Of a DNA stretch of 16,346 bases, positions 1 through 7,467 are shown piece by piece (the stretch's first letter is position 1; each line of letters begins with the position of its first letter). The DNA lies in contig CAZHOV010000130.1 of assembly GCA_964534315.1 (NCBI GenBank), positions 1-16,346 on the forward strand, written 5' to 3'. The translations under genes and the position numbers were made by a program. The DNA comes from CAZHOV01 sp964534315 (lineage in GTDB: Bacteria > Bacteroidota > Bacteroidia > Chitinophagales > Saprospiraceae). Below the pieces are notes generated by a model. That model worked only from the letters and a program-made list of their open reading frames with translations, had not been told where the DNA came from and ran no database searches.

Positions 1-2
1 GC

Positions 3-1457
3 TACGGAGGAATGGCTGCACGCTTCCTGAGGGGCTTCCGCTCCATTTATCTGGGGCTTTTATTCAATGTACTCAGCATGTCGGCAGTGACCTTAGCAGC
101 TATTAAGATAGGCGAAGTGATGATGGGACTTTCTCCTTTAGAAACGATTGGCATTGCTTCGGTTATTACTGTTATTTTTAGCGCACTCGGCGGTTTTCGC
201 GGAGTCATTTACACTGATTTTCTGTTATTTTTCGTGGCCATGGTCGGCTCTGTCGGAGCAGCTATAGTAGCAGTCAACCAGCCGGAAGTAGGAGGATTAA
301 CGGCATTGATCAACAATCCGGATATCCAATCTAAATTGACTATCCTGCCTGATTTCTCTCAAATGGATCATGTAGTGGCCGTTTTCATCATACCGCTGGC
401 CGTTCAGTGGTGGAATGCCTGGTACCCCGGAGCAGAGCCCGGCGGTGGAGGCTACATTGCTCAACGAATGCTGGCAGCAAAAAATGAACAACATGCCATC
501 GGGGCGACTTTCTTTTTTAACATTCTTCACTATGCCCTTCGCCCCTGGCCCTGGATACTGGTAGCCCTGGCTTCCTTAGTTGTATTCCCCGACCTGGAAA
601 GCCTGCAGGCCGCATTTCCCAATGTCTCGGAAAGCAAACTCGGGCACGATCTGGCCTATCCGGCTATGCTGACCTTTTTACCTAATGGACTGCTGGGTTT
701 GGTGTTGGCATCCCTGCTCGCAGCTTATATGTCAACGATCTCTACCCATCTCAACTGGGGGGCTTCTTATCTGATCAATGATGTGTACAAACGCTTTATC
801 CGGCCCGATGCAAAAGAGAAAGAACTGGTCAATACAGGCAGGATCATCACTGCTTTATTAATGATTTTAGCAGCCATCTTTGCTTTGTATTTACGCAATG
901 CCAAGCAGATTTTCGATATTATTTTGATGTTCGGAGCAGGTACCGGGCTGATCTTTATTCTTCGCTGGTTTTGGTGGCGCATCAATGCCTGGTCTGAAAT
1001 ATCGGCAATGTTTTGTTCGGGTATCATCTCTATTCTATTCACTTTTACCGACTTATATCCCGAAAGTTGGTATGGTTGGGGCCGATTACCCCTGGTGGCC
1101 CTTATTACGACTATCGTGTGGTTAATTACTACCTTTATCACCCGACCCGAAAAAAAGGAAGTACTTTATTCATTTTACCAAAATTTACACCCCGGCGGTC
1201 CCGGCTGGAATGCCGTCAAAAAAGAAGCCCTTGCCGATGGCACAGACCTGACAATAGATGAAGGCCCCTGGACAGTCCCTAAAGGAATTGTTGCCATGAT
1301 GCTAGGTACATTACTGATTTACAGCGCCTTATTTGCCACAGGATATTGGATCTATGGAAGCCACCTTTGGGCGACCATCCTCACCGCTGTAGCCATTGCC
1401 GCTGCTTTCCTCTTGGCTAGACAATGGAGACAGATAGCCTCCTTTATCTTAAAATAA
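3..1457 (+). CDS. Sodium:solute symporter (SSS family), 5' end outside the window
   Basis: This is a multi-pass inner-membrane carrier of the sodium:solute symporter family, which couples Na+ entry to uptake of a small solute. The substrate cannot be read from the sequence. The frame is open to the left edge (codons reading YGG precede the first ATG at 12), and Bacteroidota relatives continue through this point, typically with a sequence like RYSGKPAAFLRGFR. The ATG at 12 is therefore an internal methionine, and roughly 120 N-terminal residues are missing. Counting from that Met, recognisable family blocks are FLRGFRSIYLG (about 5-15), SALGGFRGVIYTDF (57-70), PGAEPGGGGYIAQRM (139-153), and STISTHLNWGASY (241-253), the conserved Na+-site helix region. 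About ten hydrophobic helices follow one another to the C-terminus. There is no terminator-like hairpin just after the TAA stop. Family assignment is firm; substrate is unknown. Confidence 0.93.
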   Translation, partial: YGGMAARFLRGFRSIYLGLLFNVLSMSAVTLAAIKIGEVMMGLSPLETIGIASVITVIFSALGGFRGVIYTDFLLFFVAMVGSVGAAIVAVNQPEVGGLTALINNPDIQSKLTILPDFSQMDHVVAVFIIPLAVQWWNAWYPGAEPGGGGYIAQRMLAAKNEQHAIGATFFFNILHYALRPWPWILVALASLVVFPDLESLQAAFPNVSESKLGHDLAYPAMLTFLPNGLLGLVLASLLAAYMSTISTHLNWGASYLINDVYKRFIRPDAKEKELVNTGRIITALLMILAAIFALYLRNAKQIFDIILMFGAGTGLIFILRWFWWRINAWSEISAMFCSGIISILFTFTDLYPESWYGWGRLPLVALITTIVWLITTFITRPEKKEVLYSFYQNLHPGGPGWNAVKKEALADGTDLTIDEGPWTVPKGIVAMMLGTLLIYSALFATGYWIYGSHLWATILTAVAIAAAFLLARQWRQIASFILK

Positions 1458-1556
1458 AAAAGATGTCGTGGAAAAAGCGTTTAATCTCTTCAATTTGGCA
1501 AACCTTTTTAGTGGAAGATCGTTAAATAATAGTTCTTTCATTCATTGATTTCCGCT

Positions 1557-1829
1557 ATGACCGAGTTTTTCGAATCCATCACACCCGAGTATGTTATTGT
1601 TTGTTTGGCATCCTTTTCAGTTGTCATTTACACTATTTATCGCATCGTAATCAGAACGAATGATGATAACAATGAACAAGATGATGAGGATCGTGGAGGA
1701 CCCATTCCACCAAAGCCTCCAAAACCGCATAGGCCGGTAAATGGAAAAGTTATCAAAGAAGAGTTGGAAGAAGTTGTTTTTTTAGTCAGAAGGAACAACC
1801 ATCCTACCCACCACCTCAATATACGCTAA
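1557..1829 (+). CDS. Small predicted single-pass membrane protein, unknown function
   Basis: This is a 90-residue hypothetical protein with no recognised family. Residues 12-32 (EYVIVCLASFSVVIYTIYRIV) form one hydrophobic helix. It is followed by a very acidic stretch at 35-46 (DDNNEQDDEDR region), a proline/lysine segment at 49-60 (PIPPKPPKPHRP) and a charged tail. That layout, a membrane anchor with a low-complexity acidic and Pro-rich tail, recurs in small Bacteroidota proteins and argues for a real gene. The ATG at 1557 was chosen because it starts right before the helix; an in-frame TTG at 1545 would add four residues. The last 48 bp overlap the 3' end of the minus-strand phosphatase gene, so the final 16 residues are forced by the antisense gene. 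A 60-aa open frame on the other strand is judged a shadow. No ribosome-binding site is evident. The gene is moderately likely to be real. Confidence 0.5.
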   Translation: MTEFFESITPEYVIVCLASFSVVIYTIYRIVIRTNDDNNEQDDEDRGGPIPPKPPKPHRPVNGKVIKEELEEVVFLVRRNNHPTHHLNIR

Positions 1830-2357
1830 TCCGATAAGTATCCCGATCAGCGTTCCAAGCAAGGCCCCGCCGATAATATCCAGGGGATAATGAACCCCTA
1901 CATAAACCTGGGCGATGGAGATGGTAGCAGCCCATAGTAACAGCGGTATCCTGATCCATTTGAATACCGCTCCAAGCGTAAGAATTAAAAAGGTGGCTAA
2001 TGCAAAGTGGTTGGTTGCGTGTGATGAAGTAAAACTGTAGCCTGAGCCGCAATGGACAATTACATGAACCTGATCCTTTATCTCCAAATCCCGACAGGGA
2101 CGCAGGCGTTTTATGGTAGGCTTAATGAGTTTGCTGCTGGTCGTATCAGCAATGCCAATGGTTAAGGCAATTCCCAATATCATATACCATCCTTTCCATT
2201 TTAAATTGATCAAGATAAAGCTCAGCATAAACAGATAGAGCGGAATCCAAAAATACTTATTCCTCCAATAGGCAAGGACCGCATCAAAAAAAGCATTTTG
2301 CCAATTTTGATTAATGATAAAAAATAACTCTTGATCCAGTTCTATTAAAGTACTCAT
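1782..2357 (-). CDS. PAP2-superfamily membrane phosphatase
   Basis: This is a 191-residue integral membrane phosphatase of the type 2 phosphatidic acid phosphatase (PAP2) superfamily. These enzymes remove phosphate from lipids such as phosphatidate, undecaprenyl pyrophosphate or lipid A, with the active site at the outer face of the inner membrane. The three signature motifs are visible: K79-x6-R86-P87 (KPTIKRLRP), the SSH motif at 111-113 (SFTSSHATNHF), and H156-x3-D160 in AQVYVGVHYPLD. The Arg of the third motif (normally SRxxxxxHxxxD) appears to be Gln150. About five hydrophobic helices surround these motifs. The start ATG overlaps the upstream methyltransferase stop as ATGA (2354-2357), so the two genes are probably co-transcribed and translationally coupled. 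The 3' end overlaps the small plus-strand gene by 48 bp. The superfamily is clear. The exact lipid substrate is not; an undecaprenyl-pyrophosphate phosphatase role is possible but unproven. Confidence 0.9.
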   Translation of the reverse strand: MSTLIELDQELFFIINQNWQNAFFDAVLAYWRNKYFWIPLYLFMLSFILINLKWKGWYMILGIALTIGIADTTSSKLIKPTIKRLRPCRDLEIKDQVHVIVHCGSGYSFTSSHATNHFALATFLILTLGAVFKWIRIPLLLWAATISIAQVYVGVHYPLDIIGGALLGTLIGILIGLAYIEVVGRMVVPSD

Positions 2358-3082
2358 TTTCGGGCGATTAAAATTAGCCTATCTGAGGTTTGAATATCAA
2401 AAGGAGTCAATTCATAACTACCGAAGGAATAAAGAATGGGTAACTCCGCAAATGCAAACATTTGCATAAAATCCTGAAATTCAAAAGCTCTTACCCGTTC
2501 CTGAAATGCGATTACCTTCCCTTGGTCGTGTACTTCTATATCCTTAAGGATAAATCCATCTTTTAGGGATTTCTTTATTTTGAATAAAACCCCATCAACT
2601 TCTTTTTCCTCTTTAGCAACCATTGTCTTTACTACTTTGGGTGCATTGAAATAATCTAAAACGAACAAACCCCGGTTCCTAAGGTTTTTACGCACATTTT
2701 TTAAGGTACGCAAGTGGTCTTTATCATCTTCAAAATAACCAAAGCTGGTAAAAAAGTTAAAAACATAGTCGAAAAAATTCACCCGAAAGGGCTCCCTCAT
2801 GTCGTGCTTAAAAAACGTCAGCCGTTCATTCTCAAACTGTTGCGCGTAGCTAATATTTTCCTCGGCAAGGTCAATCCCCGTCACCTCAAATCCACGTCCT
2901 GCCAACTGCACCGAAAGCCTCCCCTTTCCACATGCCAAATCTAATATCTTGGAATGGGGCTTCGGATGGATCACCCTCAAAATATGGTCGATAAACTGAC
3001 TAGCTTCCCCTTCATCCCGATATTGATATAATAACGGATAATAGGGCGACCTGAACCATTCCATAAACCATTCCTGCTCCAT
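2354..3082 (-). CDS. Class I SAM-dependent methyltransferase
   Basis: This is a 242-residue soluble protein with a Rossmann-like S-adenosylmethionine-binding domain. Motif I is ILDLACGKGR at residues 46-55. The ribose-binding acidic residue is Asp71 in GFEVTGIDLAEE. The adenine-contact region is KHDMREPF around 92-99, and the strand-4 motif is FDYVFNFFTSFGYF at 104-117. The C-terminal third (after about 160) has mixed strands typical of a small-molecule methyltransferase of the Methyltransf_11/25 kind, so the acceptor is not predictable. The ATG at 3082 has a good Bacteroidota-type promoter about 45 nt upstream, and the stop overlaps the PAP2 start in an ATGA junction. Pairing with a membrane lipid phosphatase hints at a lipid or quinone-like substrate, but that is only inference. 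Fold assignment is firm; specific function is unknown. Confidence 0.9.
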   Translation of the reverse strand: MEQEWFMEWFRSPYYPLLYQYRDEGEASQFIDHILRVIHPKPHSKILDLACGKGRLSVQLAGRGFEVTGIDLAEENISYAQQFENERLTFFKHDMREPFRVNFFDYVFNFFTSFGYFEDDKDHLRTLKNVRKNLRNRGLFVLDYFNAPKVVKTMVAKEEKEVDGVLFKIKKSLKDGFILKDIEVHDQGKVIAFQERVRAFEFQDFMQMFAFAELPILYSFGSYELTPFDIQTSDRLILIARK

Positions 3083-3126
3083 AACGTGAACGTATTGAGT
3101 ATAAGCTTATAGGTAAAATTATTTGC

Positions 3127-3157
3127 CAAAGATAACAGGTTTGCTGAATTTCAAAAA
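3127..3157 (-). promoter_or_regulatory. Bacteroidota-type promoter for the methyltransferase/PAP2 pair
   Basis: On the minus strand, TATCTTTG at 3134-3127 matches the Bacteroidota -7 consensus TAnnTTTG. A TTTTTG at 3157-3152 lies 17 nt upstream and fits the -33 TTG box. The ATG at 3082 would then have a leader of about 40 nt. This is a consensus match by eye; no start site has been measured. Confidence 0.55.
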
Positions 3158-3190
3158 CAGAATACTTTTCCGATTTCACTTTATAGCTAC

Positions 3191-3198
3191 TATATTTG
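3191..3198 (+). promoter_or_regulatory. Putative -7 box upstream of glmM
   Basis: TATATTTG at 3191-3198 matches TAnnTTTG and lies 43 nt before the glmM ATG. A -33 TTG box is not obvious at the right distance, so this is weaker than the opposite-strand promoter that shares the 159-bp divergent region 3083-3241. Confidence 0.4.
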
Positions 3199-3241
3199 CC
3201 ACAGGAAGAGGGGTTGTCTCAAAACTAAATATCATCACTAC

Positions 3242-4615
3242 ATGGCTTTAATCAAATCAATCTCCGGAATCCGGGGAACTATAGGCGGAAAGGAAAAGGA
3301 AAATCTCACGCCCATCGATATTGTCGAATCGGCTGCTGGCTTTGGGCAGTGGGTAAAATCAAATTCAGGGATACCCAAGGTTGTCATAGGAAGAGATGCC
3401 CGTATTTCCGGCGAATTGGTGGCTAACTTGGTCATTGCTACCCTTAGAGCAATGGGTATTGACGTGATCGATCTGGGGCTTTCCACTACCCCAACAGTTG
3501 AAATAGCAGTGCCCCTGGAAAATGCCGGCGGCGGAATTATCCTTACAGCAAGCCATAATCCCCGCGAATGGAATGCCTTAAAATTACTCAACCACAAGGG
3601 AGAATTCATCTCTGCTGAAGACGGGCAGAAGGTGTTAAGCTTTATCCAAGAAGGATCTATAGAATACGCCTCCGTCGATCAACTGGGCAACCTGACCACC
3701 CAAAAAGATTATATCCAAAAGCATATCGATCAGATTCTCGCTCTACCATATGTTGATGAAGAGGCGATAAGGAAAAAGCGATTTAAAGTGGTTGTCGACG
3801 CCATTAACTCAACAGGAGCCCTCTCTGTCCCCCCGCTTTTGGAACAATTAGGCTGTACCGTAACTGTTTTAAATGACGACCTTTCCGGTCAATTTGCCCA
3901 CAACCCCGAACCCTTGCCCAAACATTTAACCGATCTGTCTGCTGCAGTAGTAAATCACCAGGCAGACCTAGGAATAGCTGTTGATCCGGATGTAGACCGC
4001 CTGGCTTTTGTGTGTGAAGACGGAACTCCTTTCGGAGAAGAATACACACTGGTGGCAGTAGCTGATTATGTGCTGCAGCATCAAGCTGGACCGACCGTTT
4101 CTAACCTCTCTTCCAGTCGGGCCTTAAGGGACGTCACTCAAAAATACGGGCAAAACTATTTTGCTTCTGCAGTCGGGGAAGTCAATGTCGTTGCTCAAAT
4201 GAAAGCGGTAGATGCAGTCATTGGCGGAGAAGGAAATGGTGGGGTTATATTTCCCAAACTTCACTACGGGCGCGATGCGCTGGTGGGTATCGGCCTATTC
4301 CTTTCCCATTTAGCACGCGTCGGTTTGAAGGCATCTGAATTAAAAGCCTCTTACCCGGCTTATTCTATCCGAAAAAATAAAATAAATCTTTCTCCTGAAC
4401 TCGATCTGGACCAGATCTTTATTCATCTAAAAAAAGCTTTTCCAACAGCCGAGATCAATGAAATGGACGGCCTAAAATTAGACCTGGAAAACGGTTGGAT
4501 TCATCTTCGGAAATCAAATACAGAACCAATCATACGGGTCTATACCGAAAGTGAAAATGAGGAGGCAGCGCAGGAACTTGCCGAACAAGTCATGGCAAAA
4601 ATTAAAGAAATTTAA
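3242..4615 (+). CDS. glmM: Phosphoglucosamine mutase (alpha-D-phosphohexomutase family)
   Basis: This cytoplasmic enzyme probably interconverts glucosamine-6-phosphate and glucosamine-1-phosphate on the route to UDP-GlcNAc for peptidoglycan and lipid A. At 457 residues it has the usual four-domain length. The phosphoserine loop is TASHNP with Ser104. The Mg2+ loop is DPDVDR with Asp248, Asp250 and Asp252. The sugar-specificity loop is GEGNGG at 329-334, and the phosphate-binding loop is RKSNTEPIIRVYTE at 423-436. The specificity loop differs from the GEQSGH of E. coli-type GlmM and from the GEMSGH of phosphomannomutases. It resembles the form seen in Bacteroidota and archaeal GlmM, so the substrate call rests on family knowledge. 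ATG at 3242 begins the typical MALIKSISGIRGT N-terminus. The gene is divergent from the methyltransferase, and the next gene starts 68 bp downstream. Phosphoglucomutase or phosphomannomutase activity is the main alternative. Confidence 0.88.
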   Translation: MALIKSISGIRGTIGGKEKENLTPIDIVESAAGFGQWVKSNSGIPKVVIGRDARISGELVANLVIATLRAMGIDVIDLGLSTTPTVEIAVPLENAGGGIILTASHNPREWNALKLLNHKGEFISAEDGQKVLSFIQEGSIEYASVDQLGNLTTQKDYIQKHIDQILALPYVDEEAIRKKRFKVVVDAINSTGALSVPPLLEQLGCTVTVLNDDLSGQFAHNPEPLPKHLTDLSAAVVNHQADLGIAVDPDVDRLAFVCEDGTPFGEEYTLVAVADYVLQHQAGPTVSNLSSSRALRDVTQKYGQNYFASAVGEVNVVAQMKAVDAVIGGEGNGGVIFPKLHYGRDALVGIGLFLSHLARVGLKASELKASYPAYSIRKNKINLSPELDLDQIFIHLKKAFPTAEINEMDGLKLDLENGWIHLRKSNTEPIIRVYTESENEEAAQELAEQVMAKIKEI

Positions 4616-4620
4616 AGAAA
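4601..4620 (+). repeat. Two-copy tandem 10-mer spanning the glmM stop codon
   Basis: ATTAAAGAAA at 4601-4610 is followed directly by TTTAAAGAAA at 4611-4620 (9 of 10 bases identical), and the glmM TAA stop at 4613-4615 lies inside the second copy. This looks like a slippage duplication at the gene end. No function is proposed. Confidence 0.5.
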
Positions 4621-4683
4621 TTAAGTATTTTCGTTTTCCTGATTAGTGCTTACGGATAAATTAAATCGCAAAATAATTTTGGT

Positions 4684-6183
4684 ATGAATGTCATAGAAAA
4701 ACCTTCCCAAATTTCTCCCTTAGAATCCTTCTTCCAACCTTTCAGAGAAAAGATCATCGGCGTAGATCAATCCTTCGAAACGCCTTTTGGACAGAAAAAC
4801 ATCATTTACACCGATTGGACGGCAAGCGGCAGACTTTATGGTCCTATTGAAGATCTGCTGGTAAACGAAATCTTTCCTTTTGTAGGTAATACCCATACGG
4901 AAACCACCGTAACAGGCTGTTCTATGACCTATGCTTACCACGAAGCAAAATCCATCATAAAACGACACGTTGGTGCTCAATCTAAAGATGTGCTCATCGC
5001 CTCTAACTCAGGCATGACCGGAGTGGTCAATAAATTTCAACGCATTCTCGGATTGAAAATTCACGAATATTTTCTTCCGACCGTTCGATTAAAAGAAGCG
5101 GATACGCCTGTTATCTTTATTAGTCATATGGAGCACCACTCCAACCAGACCTCCTGGCTGGAGACTATAGCCGATGTGGTCCTGATAGATCCTACAGAAG
5201 ATGGTCTAGTTGATCTCAATCATCTAAAGGCGCTACTGGAACAATATAAAAACAGAAAGACCAAGATTGCCGCCATCACTTCTTGTTCTAATGTAACGGG
5301 GGTTTTCACTCCTTATCATGAAGTCGCAGAACTTATGCACCAAAATGGAGGGCTCTGCTTCGTAGATTTTGCCTGCTCAGCTCCCTATATTGACATTAAT
5401 ATGCATCCTGAAAATCCACTCCAAAAGCTGGATGCTATCTACTTCTCCCCACATAAATTCCTTGGAGGGCCCGGGTCTTCCGGTGTCTTGATATTTGACC
5501 CTAAATTGTATAAAAATAAAATCCCCGACAATCCCGGCGGCGGAACAGTCAACTGGACCAACCCCTGGGGTGAGCATAAATACCTCGAAGAAATTGAAGC
5601 GCGAGAAGATGGAGGCACCCCTGGCTTCCTACAGACTATTCGCGTTGCCCTTAGCATCCAACTAAAGGAGCAAATGGGCGTATCAAATATGCTAGAGCGA
5701 GAACACGAAATGCTGAAAAAAATCTGGAAAAAGTTTGATACCATCCCCAATCTGCATATCCTGGCCCCTCATCTCCGGGAACGGCTAGGCGTCATCTCTT
5801 TTTATGTAGAAGATCTGCACTACAACCTTGGCGTAAAGCTACTGAATGACCGGTACGGCATCCAAATGCGGGGTGGCTGCTCCTGCGCCGGGACCTATGG
5901 CCACTATTTGCTGCACGTATCGAAACAACGATCACATGATATTACAGATAAAATTGACCACGGAAACCTCTCCTCTAAACCCGGATGGATTCGAATGTCC
6001 ATTCATCCGACTATGACCGATGCAGAAATCGACTACGTTCTGGATGCCGTTGAACAACTCTGCTTACAGCATAAAGAATGGGAGAAAGATTATAAATACA
6101 ATAATAAAACCAATGAATTTGAATTCCAGGGAAACTGCCCGGACGAACGAGCTATTGTCAACCATTGGTTTAATACAATCTGA
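4684..6183 (+). CDS. Class-V-fold PLP-dependent enzyme, cysteine desulfurase-like (SufS-related)
   Basis: This is a 499-residue pyridoxal-phosphate enzyme of the aminotransferase class V fold, related to SufS/CsdA-type cysteine desulfurases but about 90 residues longer. The N-terminal substrate strand reads IIYTDWTASG (40-49). A histidine-rich segment SHMEHHSNQTSWLE (147-160) corresponds to the SufS EHHSN block. Asp228 in VDFACSAPYID should pair with the pyridine nitrogen. The Schiff-base lysine is Lys258 in SPHKFLGGPGSSG. A cysteine-bearing loop RGGCSCAGTYGH (397-407, Cys399 and Cys401) sits where SufS carries its persulfide cysteine. The C-terminal 35-40 residues after about 463 extend beyond usual SufS. 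The ATG at 4684 is the only sensible start. The gene follows glmM by 68 bp and precedes a second cysteine desulfurase-like gene by 134 bp. No SufE, SufU or SufBCD partner lies in the window. Fold and PLP use are firm; the reaction is uncertain. Confidence 0.85.
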   Translation: MNVIEKPSQISPLESFFQPFREKIIGVDQSFETPFGQKNIIYTDWTASGRLYGPIEDLLVNEIFPFVGNTHTETTVTGCSMTYAYHEAKSIIKRHVGAQSKDVLIASNSGMTGVVNKFQRILGLKIHEYFLPTVRLKEADTPVIFISHMEHHSNQTSWLETIADVVLIDPTEDGLVDLNHLKALLEQYKNRKTKIAAITSCSNVTGVFTPYHEVAELMHQNGGLCFVDFACSAPYIDINMHPENPLQKLDAIYFSPHKFLGGPGSSGVLIFDPKLYKNKIPDNPGGGTVNWTNPWGEHKYLEEIEAREDGGTPGFLQTIRVALSIQLKEQMGVSNMLEREHEMLKKIWKKFDTIPNLHILAPHLRERLGVISFYVEDLHYNLGVKLLNDRYGIQMRGGCSCAGTYGHYLLHVSKQRSHDITDKIDHGNLSSKPGWIRMSIHPTMTDAEIDYVLDAVEQLCLQHKEWEKDYKYNNKTNEFEFQGNCPDERAIVNHWFNTI

Positions 6184-6253
6184 GGATTATCAAACGGAAG
6201 CATGCAAGCAAGCTAATTTTGAACAACTCTAATAGTTAACTAAACCGTTCAAT

Positions 6254-6261
6254 TATTTTTG
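6254..6261 (+). promoter_or_regulatory. Putative -7 box upstream of the cysteine desulfurase gene
   Basis: TATTTTTG at 6254-6261 matches TAnnTTTG in the 134-bp gap between the two PLP-enzyme genes and would give a leader of about 50 nt before ATG 6318. No -33 TTG was found 17-23 nt upstream, so confidence is modest. If real, the second PLP gene and dapB can be expressed apart from glmM. Confidence 0.35.
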
Positions 6262-6317
6262 TATAAACTATCATTAGTCAGAAGTTGTTGAGTTGAAGTT
6301 AGTAGTAATGGAAAAAT

Positions 6318-7445
6318 ATGAGAATTTATCTAGATAATGCAGCCACTACCCCGCTTAGCCCGGGCGTAAAACAAACCATGATGGAGATCATGGAAGATAC
6401 CTTTGGCAATCCGTCTTCTATTCATGCCGAAGGTAGAAAAGCGCGCACGATTATTGAAAGGGCCCGCAGGACGATCGCAGATCACCTCAAAGCCTCTATT
6501 GGCGAGATTTTCTTTACCTCTTGTGGCACAGAGTCAAATAATATGGTGCTCAAGGGAGCCGTTCGCGATTTGGGTGTTACCCGTATCATCAGTTCTCCAA
6601 TTGAACACCACTGTATTCTCCATTCCTTAGACGCTATCCAAAAAGAGCATCCGGAAGTTTCTGTACACTTGCTCAATATCAATGAATCAGGGCAAATTGA
6701 TTATGATCAACTGGAGCAGCTACTCCAAAGTAGCGAACAAAAAACACTCGTTTCACTTATGCATGCTAATAATGAGATTGGCACCCTGCTTGATCTCGAT
6801 AAAGTAGCCGCTATTTGCGAAGAATACGACGCTTTATTTCATACCGATACCGTCCAGACCATCGGCTACTACCCTATCGATGTTTCGACTACCAAGATTC
6901 ATTTCCTGAGCGGTTCCGGCCATAAGCTGCATGGCCCCAAAGGTGTGGGATTCGTCTATGTCAACGGAGACTATATCATCAAACCTTATATTGACGGAGG
7001 TAGCCAGGAACGAAATATGCGGGCAGGAACCGAAAACCTCTACGGTATTGCCGGTTTTGCAAAAGCAATGGAAGAAGCGCAGCATAACCTTGAAGAACGC
7101 AGCGCTTATATTCAAGAACTCAAAAGCTATATGTGCAACCGTCTTTTCTCCGAAATTGATGGACTACAACTGATCAGCCCGGAGGACAACTGCCACTACA
7201 AAATCCTGAGCGTTTCTTTTCCGCCATCTTCGAAATCAGACCTACTCGTTTTAAGTCTGGATATCGCCGGCATAAGCGCCTCGGGTGGCAGCGCCTGCAG
7301 CTCGGGAGCCGAAAAGGGCTCCCATGTACTCGAAGGTATTAAGGCTGATCAGGATCGAAAAGCGATTCGTTTCTCCTTTTCGCATTTTAATACCAAAGAA
7401 GAAATTGATCAGGTGGTCGAAAAAATAAAGCAACTTTCTCTTTAA
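6318..7445 (+). CDS. Cysteine desulfurase, NifS/IscS type
   Basis: This PLP enzyme removes sulfur from L-cysteine as an enzyme-bound persulfide, giving alanine and sulfur for Fe-S clusters or tRNA thiolation. At 375 residues it is close to the group I NifS/IscS length. The N-terminal YLDNAATTPL (4-13) is the family hallmark. Others are TSCGTESNN (67-75), His97 in PIEHHC, HANNEIGT (149-156), Asp177 and Gln180 in HTDTVQTIG, the Schiff-base Lys203 in SGSGHKLHGPKGVG, and GGSQERNMRAGTEN (227-240). The catalytic persulfide cysteine is Cys327 in SGGSACSSGA, matching IscS Cys328. No IscU, IscA or regulator gene is adjacent, so this is a stand-alone copy. dapB follows after 22 bp and is probably co-transcribed. 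The ATG at 6318 is supported by the alignment of the DNAATTP block. It could be annotated iscS or nifS, but without partners I leave the symbol open. Confidence 0.93.
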   Translation: MRIYLDNAATTPLSPGVKQTMMEIMEDTFGNPSSIHAEGRKARTIIERARRTIADHLKASIGEIFFTSCGTESNNMVLKGAVRDLGVTRIISSPIEHHCILHSLDAIQKEHPEVSVHLLNINESGQIDYDQLEQLLQSSEQKTLVSLMHANNEIGTLLDLDKVAAICEEYDALFHTDTVQTIGYYPIDVSTTKIHFLSGSGHKLHGPKGVGFVYVNGDYIIKPYIDGGSQERNMRAGTENLYGIAGFAKAMEEAQHNLEERSAYIQELKSYMCNRLFSEIDGLQLISPEDNCHYKILSVSFPPSSKSDLLVLSLDIAGISASGGSACSSGAEKGSHVLEGIKADQDRKAIRFSFSHFNTKEEIDQVVEKIKQLSL

Positions 7446-7467
7446 TTCCTCAACAATAAATTAATAG

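Noticed and set aside
12..14. ATG at 12 as the true start of the symporter
   Set aside because: The frame is open to the window edge and the residues around this Met match the interior of family members, so the gene begins upstream.
767..1141. 124-aa open frame on the minus strand within the symporter gene
   Set aside because: It is antisense to a well-conserved coding region, has no recognisable domain, and its composition is that expected from the opposite strand.
4674..4681. TAATTTTG as promoter -7 box for the long PLP enzyme
   Set aside because: It matches TAnnTTTG but ends only 2 bp before ATG 4684, so transcription would begin inside the gene; there is also no -33 TTG at the right distance.
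6020..6232. 70-aa plus-strand frame over the end of the long PLP enzyme gene
   Set aside because: Most of it is an out-of-frame reading of the PLP enzyme C-terminus, and the extension into the gap shows no family features.
4684..7445. A complete isc or suf operon
   Set aside because: Only desulfurase-like enzymes are present; no scaffold, ferredoxin, SufBCD or IscR gene is found in the window.
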